Part shown: in pieces, positions 6,695 to 10,597 of the stretch | How the letters are laid out: each line of letters starts with the position of its first letter | How positions within the stretch are numbered: the first letter of the stretch is position 1 | Assembly (NCBI GenBank): GCA_004560045.1 | Contig: SFWF01000053.1 | Location: 1-10,597, forward strand | Length of the DNA stretch: 10,597 bases | Source of the DNA: a bacterium | GTDB taxonomy: Bacteria; Bacillota; Clostridia; Oscillospirales; Acutalibacteraceae | Direction of reading: 5' to 3' | The notes under the pieces: model-generated | The model's database searches: none | Seen by the model: only the letters and a program-made list of their open reading frames with translations | What the model was told of the DNA's origin: nothing | Translations under genes and position numbers: made by a program

Positions 6695-7588
6695 TCAGGT
6701 TTTCTTTGCGTATTTGTCGGGATATGATACCGAATCTGCATACTGCTTTGGTGTCATACCCGTCTCCCGCTTAAACACGCGGCAGAAATAATGCGGATTA
6801 TCAAAGCAAAGGAAGTCTGAGATCTGAGAAATGGTATAAATTTCTTTTCGAATAAGGTATTTGGCTTCGCTTATCTTCAGGTCTGAAAAATAACGGGTTA
6901 TAGATTTACCGCAGTTATCTTTAAATACCGACGATATGTAGGTCCTGCTGAATCCAAGCTCCTGAGCAATGCTATCGATTTTAATTCTTCCGTAAACCTT
7001 ATTGGTAAGAATATCGATGATCTGAAGGGTAAGCTTGTCGTAGTTTTTGTTGCGAGTGTCTTCTATTTTCGGAAGTGTTGCCGATCTTATAAGCTTTATG
7101 AGAAGCATTTCGAGGTTCAGCTTAATAAGCTGCTCGCTTCCTATCAGACCGTCTGCGCGCTTGACAAGCTCCCGTTCATAAGGACTGTCGTCTGCGAGAA
7201 AATAGGCTTCCTGCCCGTCGGAGATCATCTCCGAAATATATTTTCTAAGCGGAGTAGGAACGTTAAGCCGCTTGTTTTCGAAATATTTCATACCCTCAGA
7301 AGGGCAGTAGAAGGTAATTATAAATACCGTCGGCGGATCGGTGGGGTCGGAAGCGATGGCGTGGAGCCTGTTCGGACTGTGAAATACTATTTCGCCCGTA
7401 CTTAGCGAATATCGATCTTCCCCCGAGGTAACGATAGCCTTTCCTCTGTCGATATAAACAAGTTCCCAATAATTATGGGTTTCTCCGGGAAAGGAGAAGT
7501 CCGATTTAAATTCAAAATAATGTATTGACATTATCTGCTTTACGTTAACAATCAGGTTGACCGAGTTTCTTCCGTAGCGTGGCTCCAT
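6695..7588 (-). CDS. AraC-family transcriptional regulator with cupin-like sensor domain
   Basis: This 297-aa regulator has an N-terminal cupin-like sensing domain (about 20-110, including HNYWELVYIDRG and GEIVFHSPNRLHAI) and a C-terminal AraC/XylS DNA-binding domain with two helix-turn-helix units: about 202-224 (IDSIAQELGFSRTYISSVFK) and about 251-273 (ISQISDFLCFDNPHYFCRVF), ending in RETGMTPKQY, the family hallmark. AAAGGAGG (7603-7596) is 7 nt from the ATG, supporting this start. It is transcribed divergently from the deacetylase gene, the usual arrangement for a local regulator, and ends at its own terminator. Members of this group typically activate sugar-use genes when a ligand binds the cupin part; the ligand is unknown. 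Likely targets are the deacetylase operon and perhaps the kinase-aldolase operon, which share an AGTGTA word. Confidence 0.94.
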   Translation of the reverse strand: MEPRYGRNSVNLIVNVKQIMSIHYFEFKSDFSFPGETHNYWELVYIDRGKAIVTSGEDRYSLSTGEIVFHSPNRLHAIASDPTDPPTVFIITFYCPSEGMKYFENKRLNVPTPLRKYISEMISDGQEAYFLADDSPYERELVKRADGLIGSEQLIKLNLEMLLIKLIRSATLPKIEDTRNKNYDKLTLQIIDILTNKVYGRIKIDSIAQELGFSRTYISSVFKDNCGKSITRYFSDLKISEAKYLIRKEIYTISQISDFLCFDNPHYFCRVFKRETGMTPKQYADSVSYPDKYAKKT

Positions 7589-7603
7589 AGGGCCGCCTCC
7601 TTT

Positions 7604-7628
7604 TACACAAATGCACCAAACAAGTGTA
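7604..7628. promoter_or_regulatory. Candidate operator between the AraC-family gene and the deacetylase gene
   Basis: TACAC (7604-7608) and GTGTA (7624-7628) form a 5-bp inverted repeat with a 15-nt spacer. The right arm sits in ACAAGTGTA (7620-7628), similar to ACAAAAGTGTA before the kinase. For the regulator gene the site is in the 5' leader, suiting negative autoregulation; for the deacetylase it is upstream of the probable promoter, suiting activation. Function is inferred. Confidence 0.35.
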
Positions 7629-7657
7629 TTTATTTAACCTTGTCGACGAAATATTAA
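7629..7657 (+). promoter_or_regulatory. Weak candidate promoter of the deacetylase operon
   Basis: TTTATT (7629-7634) and TATTAA (7652-7657) are 17 nt apart; both are poor matches to consensus. This is the best pair I can find on the plus strand of the gap. It abuts the candidate operator at 7604-7628, so activator dependence would explain the weak boxes. A different start point is possible. Confidence 0.25.
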
Positions 7658-7679
7658 CATAAAACCGAATAATTGTCAA
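7651..7679 (-). promoter_or_regulatory. Sigma-A-type promoter of the AraC-family gene
   Basis: On the minus strand TTGACA (7679-7674) is followed by a 17-nt spacer and TAATAT (7656-7651), a strong match. The predicted start near 7644 gives a leader of about 56 nt that contains the inverted repeat 7604-7628. Its -10 region overlaps the candidate plus-strand -10 of the deacetylase operon, so the two promoters may compete. Confidence 0.7.
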
Positions 7680-7700
7680 TATATTGCAGGAGGTATTTTT

Positions 7701-8405
7701 ATGAATGTTTTAGCAATTTCATGTCATCCCGATGATATGGAGATCTGCTGCGGAGGAACGCTTCTTCGCTGCAAGGAAAGAGGAGACAATGTAACCGTTT
7801 GTCACGTTGCCAACGGCAATATGGGTCACGTTGTTATCGAAGCCGACGAGCTTCGCCGTATCCGTATCGGTGAGGCAAAGAAGTCCGGTGAATCGGCAGG
7901 CTTCAAGGTAGTTACCTGCGACGTAGGCGACCTTCTCGTTAACTCTGCCGATAAGGCTCAGCACGATAAGCTTGTTGAGATCATCCGTGCCGCAAACCCC
8001 GATTTCATCATCACTCAGGCTCCCGACGACTATATGGGCGACCACGTCGAGACCTCTAAACTTGTATTTAAGGCCGCATTTGCCGCCACCGTTCCTCACT
8101 ACGAGCCTCAGCTCGGAGAGGCCTGCAATGTTGTTCCGATCTATTATATGGATAACTCTTGCCTTCTCGGCTGCGAGCCTACCGAATACGTAGACATCTC
8201 GGATCATATTGAAACCAAGCTCAATATGCTCGCAAATCACGAGAGTCAGCTCGTTTGGCTTAGGGATCACGATGACGTCGACGTTCTTGAAAACACCCGT
8301 GCTATGGCCCGCATTCGCGGACTTCAGTGCGGAGTTCAGTACGCCGAGGGCTTCCGTCAGTGTATGACCGATCACCGTATAGTTGCGAAGCGTATGCTTC
8401 CTTAA
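7701..8405 (+). CDS. PIG-L/LmbE-family N-deacetylase
   Basis: This 234-aa protein belongs to the zinc-dependent PIG-L/LmbE deacetylases, which remove acetyl groups from N-acetylglucosamine-containing molecules (MshB and BshB are relatives). The signature ISCHPDDMEICCGGTL (6-21) gives metal ligands H9 and D12 and catalytic base D11; the second site, DYMGDHVETS (110-119), supplies H115. By analogy with MshB the metal would be held by H9, D12 and H115. Length is normal for the family. No signal peptide is present, so it acts in the cytosol. AGGAGGT (7688-7694) is 6 nt from the ATG. The NagB-like gene follows after 24 bp without a terminator, so they are an operon. The pairing suggests deacetylation of an N-acetyl-hexosamine or its phosphate, in place of NagA/AgaA. 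Glycoside, bacillithiol-type or drug deacetylation are alternatives. Confidence 0.9.
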   Translation: MNVLAISCHPDDMEICCGGTLLRCKERGDNVTVCHVANGNMGHVVIEADELRRIRIGEAKKSGESAGFKVVTCDVGDLLVNSADKAQHDKLVEIIRAANPDFIITQAPDDYMGDHVETSKLVFKAAFAATVPHYEPQLGEACNVVPIYYMDNSCLLGCEPTEYVDISDHIETKLNMLANHESQLVWLRDHDDVDVLENTRAMARIRGLQCGVQYAEGFRQCMTDHRIVAKRMLP

Positions 8406-8429
8406 ATATAATTAAAGGAGAAAACCGTT

Positions 8430-9377
8430 ATGGATTTTAATTCTACCGTTAAAGGCTCTGCCCTTGAAGGCTTCTATCCTGCAGGATGGGACTTCGAAAA
8501 GATCGACGCTTGTATCGACAAGCCCGAAACCGTTTGTGACCGTCAGGCACATTGGAACGAGGGATTTACCCCCGTTATGTGCGACTCTCTCGGCGAGTTC
8601 GAGACCTATATGGGTCACGAGATCGCAATGCAGATCAGACTTGCAAAGGAAAGAAACGAAAAGATCGCTTTCATTCTTCCCGTAGGACCTATGGGAATGT
8701 ATAAGTGGGTCGTTTACTTCCTTAAGGAGTGGAAGATATCCTGTGAGCACGTTTACACCTTCAATATGGACGAGTGGGCAGACGGCGACGGAAACACCCT
8801 TCCCGCCGACAACACCGGTTCCTTCAAGTACGCTATGGAGCAGGCTCTCTTTAATCCCCTCGGCGAGCTTACCGTTCCCGAGAATCAGAGAAACTTCGCT
8901 ACTAAGGACAATCTTCCAACCTATCCCGATAAGATCGGCGCATTAAAGGCCGAGGGCGCAAAGCTCGTTCTCGTTTACGGTATCGGCCGTATGTGCCACA
9001 TCGCTTTCTGGGAGCCCACCTTTGCCGCTGACTACGCTACCGCTGCAGAGTGGGAAGCCGCACCCTACAGAATCGGTGCTAAGATTCATCCCTTAACCGT
9101 TGAGCAGAATGCTCTTACCAGCTTCAAGTCGAGAACTCCTCTTGTTCCCTGCAGAGCTAACACCATCGGACCCGGACTCTTCCTTAAGGCCGACTATGCT
9201 ATCGGCGGTGCCGACGGTACTCTTGGCCGCGGAATGCAGTGGCAGGGACTTTCCTTCTGGATGACCCTCCGTCACGAGAAGACCCCCTGGATCACCTCTA
9301 CCTATATTCCCACTCTTCCCGGACGTCTCTTCTTCCTTAATGAGCTTGCAGGCCCCCTCGAGGCAGAGTGCAACTAA
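8430..9377 (+). CDS. Divergent glucosamine-6-phosphate deaminase/isomerase-like protein (NagB fold)
   Basis: This 315-aa protein has the NagB layout: LPVGPMGMYKW (83-93) at the phosphate-loop position, FNMDEW (111-116) matching NagB FNMDEY, GIGRMCHIAFWEP (184-196) matching GVGNDGHIAFNEP, and TIGPGLFLKADYAIGG (245-260) matching the later TVGVGTLLDA region. Retained relative to E. coli NagB are the counterparts of D72 (D114), H143 (H190) and E148 (E195). Changed are D141 (here M188), the TGGTP phosphate loop (here VGPMG) and apparently K208. It is about 50 residues longer than E. coli NagB. It may therefore act on another amino sugar or do isomerisation only. AAGGAG (8415-8420) is 9 nt before the ATG. 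Codons are strongly biased to AAG, TTC and ATC, suggesting high expression. It follows the deacetylase by 24 bp and ends before a terminator. Superfamily is firm by motif; the reaction is not. Confidence 0.82.
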   Translation: MDFNSTVKGSALEGFYPAGWDFEKIDACIDKPETVCDRQAHWNEGFTPVMCDSLGEFETYMGHEIAMQIRLAKERNEKIAFILPVGPMGMYKWVVYFLKEWKISCEHVYTFNMDEWADGDGNTLPADNTGSFKYAMEQALFNPLGELTVPENQRNFATKDNLPTYPDKIGALKAEGAKLVLVYGIGRMCHIAFWEPTFAADYATAAEWEAAPYRIGAKIHPLTVEQNALTSFKSRTPLVPCRANTIGPGLFLKADYAIGGADGTLGRGMQWQGLSFWMTLRHEKTPWITSTYIPTLPGRLFFLNELAGPLEAECN

Positions 9378-9395
9378 TCAATATCTAATTTACCC

Positions 9396-9434
9396 GACCC
9401 GAGGAATTACCGAGGAATTTCCTCGGGTCTTTTT
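9396..9434 (+). terminator. Terminator of the deacetylase operon, with a duplicated arm
   Basis: GACCCGAGGAA (9396-9406) pairs perfectly with TTCCTCGGGTC (9419-9429) and is followed by TTTTT. The 12-nt loop contains a second copy of the arm: CCGAGGAATTA (9399-9409) is repeated as CCGAGGAATTT (9410-9420). The second copy can also pair with the 3' arm, so two mutually exclusive hairpins are possible. The longer one abuts the U tract. Confidence 0.9.
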
Positions 9435-9435
9435 G

Positions 9436-9464
9436 TTGACATCTTTTGTTTGCTGTGGTAAATT
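9436..9464 (+). promoter_or_regulatory. Promoter of the small ORF-esterase operon
   Basis: TTGACA (9436-9441) and TAAATT (9459-9464) are 17 nt apart. A TG one base before the -10 (9456-9457) makes an extended -10. The -35 begins 2 nt after the preceding T tract. The predicted start near 9471 leaves about 33 nt before the small ORF. Confidence 0.6.
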
Positions 9465-9503
9465 TACTATATTGAATTAACCGTCTGATAAGAGGTCAAG
9501 AGT

Positions 9504-9596
9504 ATGCTAAAATATCTTAAAAATCTTGAAAATCGTCTTACCGAAGACCAAAAGGAACATATATTAAGAAACTTGAAAAGAGAGATGCAATTATGA
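9504..9596 (+). CDS. 30-codon small ORF overlapping the esterase start
   Basis: An ATG at 9504 opens a 30-residue frame beginning MLKYLKNLENRLTEDQ and ending KREMQL. It has AGAGG (9491-9495) with an 8-nt spacer, a promoter just upstream, and its TGA (9594-9596) overlaps the esterase ATG (9593-9595) in an ATGA junction. The peptide is highly charged (many Lys, Arg and Glu), has no Trp or Cys, and looks like one or two amphipathic helices. I recognise no family. It could be a regulatory leader coupling translation to the esterase, or a small protein in its own right. Chance ORFs of 30 codons are common; the ribosome site and exact overlap are what argue for it. Confidence 0.5.
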   Translation: MLKYLKNLENRLTEDQKEHILRNLKREMQL

Positions 9597-10543
9597 AATT
9601 TATACCCTATACCGACCCTGCCTTCCGTTTTACCGGAGTATGGCAGGAGAACGAAAACGGCGAAATCGTTTCTTACAAGCTATCTGCTATGGCCGAGGTG
9701 GGCTTTACGGGAAACCGAATCGATCTTCTTTGCCGCGGAGGTGGAGAGGGAATAAGATGGTTCATTGACGATAAGCCGGTAGAGGCTAAGAATACTGTCT
9801 CGGGCTACCGTTTCGATACCGAGCCGGGTAAGCATTCCCTTAAATTTATCGTCCGCCTTTCCGACAGAATTTATATAAGCGGAGTAAAGGTAGGGGAGGA
9901 CGAGAGTCTTTTCGCTACCAAGGAGCGTCTTTATATTCACTTTATCGGTGACTCTATAACCGCAGCAGAGCGCAGCTTTGCTTTTCAGTGCGTTGAAGAT
10001 CTGGATGCCGATTATTGTATAATCGCAATGGGAGGAATGGCGGTCTGCGACGGCTTCGGCTGGTACTCTAACGCAGGTCAGCCTTACGGAGATCCCGAAC
10101 GTCTCGGCATGGAAACGATGTATTGGAAGCTGGCAAATATGGGTTATATCGAGGATCTCGGCGATTATAACTTTAAATACTGCCGTACCCCCGATATAAT
10201 TTCGGTATTTCTCGGAACGAACGACTATCTCGACAAGCCTGCCGATGAGGAAGCGGGAAATCTCGAAAAGTTTAAGGTTCATTATGCCGCCTTTATCGAA
10301 AAAATACGTAAGCAGTTCCCGAAGGCGCCTATCCTTATTCTGCAGGCCTTAAGCGACAAATACTGCAGAGTAAGGGGTATAAACGCCGCTTACGATATCA
10401 TTAAAGAGAAGGTCGATAATTGTTATCTTGTAGACACCGACAAATGGGGAATCGAGATTTCCGAAGACGGAACCCATCCGACTCAGAAAGGTTACGACGA
10501 CCTCGGAAGCAAGCTTGCCGAATATATGAAAAAATTCCTGTAA
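9593..10543 (+). CDS. SGNH/GDSL carbohydrate esterase with N-terminal beta-sandwich domain
   Basis: This 316-aa protein has an N-terminal beta-rich domain (about 1-105; for example FRFTGVW, VGFTGNRIDLLCRGG and KHSLKFIVRLSD) like the jelly-roll of CE2-type acetyl esterases, then an SGNH hydrolase domain: block I FIGDSIT (117-123) with nucleophile S121, block II MGGMA (146-150) with the oxyanion Gly, block III GTND (208-211) with N210, and block V DGTHPT (292-297) with D292 and H295. All four catalytic blocks are intact. No signal peptide is visible, so it probably acts inside the cell on imported O-acylated sugars; CE2 relatives deacetylate xylan or mannan oligomers. GAGAG at 9581-9585 provides a ribosome site, and translation may also be coupled to the overlapping 30-codon ORF. 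A terminator follows. Confidence 0.9.
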   Translation: MKFIPYTDPAFRFTGVWQENENGEIVSYKLSAMAEVGFTGNRIDLLCRGGGEGIRWFIDDKPVEAKNTVSGYRFDTEPGKHSLKFIVRLSDRIYISGVKVGEDESLFATKERLYIHFIGDSITAAERSFAFQCVEDLDADYCIIAMGGMAVCDGFGWYSNAGQPYGDPERLGMETMYWKLANMGYIEDLGDYNFKYCRTPDIISVFLGTNDYLDKPADEEAGNLEKFKVHYAAFIEKIRKQFPKAPILILQALSDKYCRVRGINAAYDIIKEKVDNCYLVDTDKWGIEISEDGTHPTQKGYDDLGSKLAEYMKKFL

Positions 10544-10552
10544 AACTTAAAA

Positions 10553-10584
10553 GCTCCCGATTATTTTACAGATCGGGAGTTTTT
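10553..10584 (+). terminator. Rho-independent terminator of the esterase operon
   Basis: CTCCCGAT (10554-10561) pairs perfectly with ATCGGGAG (10572-10579) around a 10-nt loop, with an added G-T pair outside, and is followed by TTTTTG. It begins 10 nt after the esterase stop. A run of A residues before the stem could extend pairing and give weak activity on the other strand. Confidence 0.9.
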
Positions 10585-10597
10585 GTTGTTAAATCCA

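Noticed and set aside
7719..8375. 218-codon frame antisense to the PIG-L gene
   Set aside because: The plus strand carries intact HPDDxE and DH metal motifs and a good ribosome site; the antisense product has no family character.
9680..10282. 200-codon frame antisense to the SGNH esterase gene
   Set aside because: All four SGNH blocks are intact on the plus strand; the antisense frame lacks a ribosome site and a promoter.

Overview
The window looks like a chromosomal segment of a low-to-mid GC Gram-positive anaerobe, most likely class Clostridia (gut Oscillospiraceae/Lachnospiraceae type). This rests on strong AGGAGG-type ribosome binding sites before nearly every gene, TTGACA-17-TANNNT promoters, hairpin/U-tract terminators, 4-bp ATGA gene overlaps, a Gram-positive signal peptide, and the protein families present. 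The taxon is an inference. I see no rRNA, tRNA, insertion sequence, phage gene or CRISPR array. No gene-free stretch exceeds 300 bases; the longest gaps (1593-1773 and 4609-4802) are described below.

Layout. (1) 15-1592, +: a secreted LCAT-like alpha/beta hydrolase whose nucleophile elbow carries Cys instead of Ser; its promoter lies outside the window and it ends in a clear terminator. (2) 4608-1774, all on the minus strand: a DUF4432/aldose-epimerase-like protein, then an OmpR-type response regulator, then an overlapping sensor histidine kinase. (3) 4803-6664, +: a PfkB sugar kinase and a class II ketose-bisphosphate aldolase separated by 2 bp. (4) 7588-6695, -: an AraC-family regulator with an N-terminal cupin-like domain. 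(5) 7701-9377, +, divergent from the regulator: a PIG-L/LmbE-type deacetylase and a divergent glucosamine-6-phosphate-isomerase-like (NagB-fold) protein. (6) 9504-10543, +: a 30-codon small ORF that overlaps the start of a two-domain SGNH/GDSL esterase, with its own promoter and terminator.

How the genes may work together (inference). Deacetylase, NagB-fold deaminase/isomerase, PfkB kinase and class II aldolase are the four chemical steps of an N-acetyl-hexosamine route (compare the Aga/Gat pathway: deacetylation, deamination/isomerisation to a ketose phosphate, second phosphorylation, aldol cleavage to triose phosphates). The epimerase-like protein could interconvert sugar anomers, and the esterase could remove O-acyl groups from a host or plant glycan. 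The AraC regulator sits in the middle. A short AGTGTA word occurs twice before the kinase and once between the regulator and the deacetylase, making it a candidate operator. The unusual points are that a PIG-L protein takes the place of NagA/AgaA and that the NagB-like protein has lost several residues used by true NagB, so the real substrate may be unusual. No transporter or glycosidase lies inside the window.

The most interesting items are the NagB-fold protein with a remodelled active site, the apparent deacetylase-to-aldolase pathway, the Cys-nucleophile LCAT-like hydrolase, and the unannotated 30-aa ORF coupled to the esterase.
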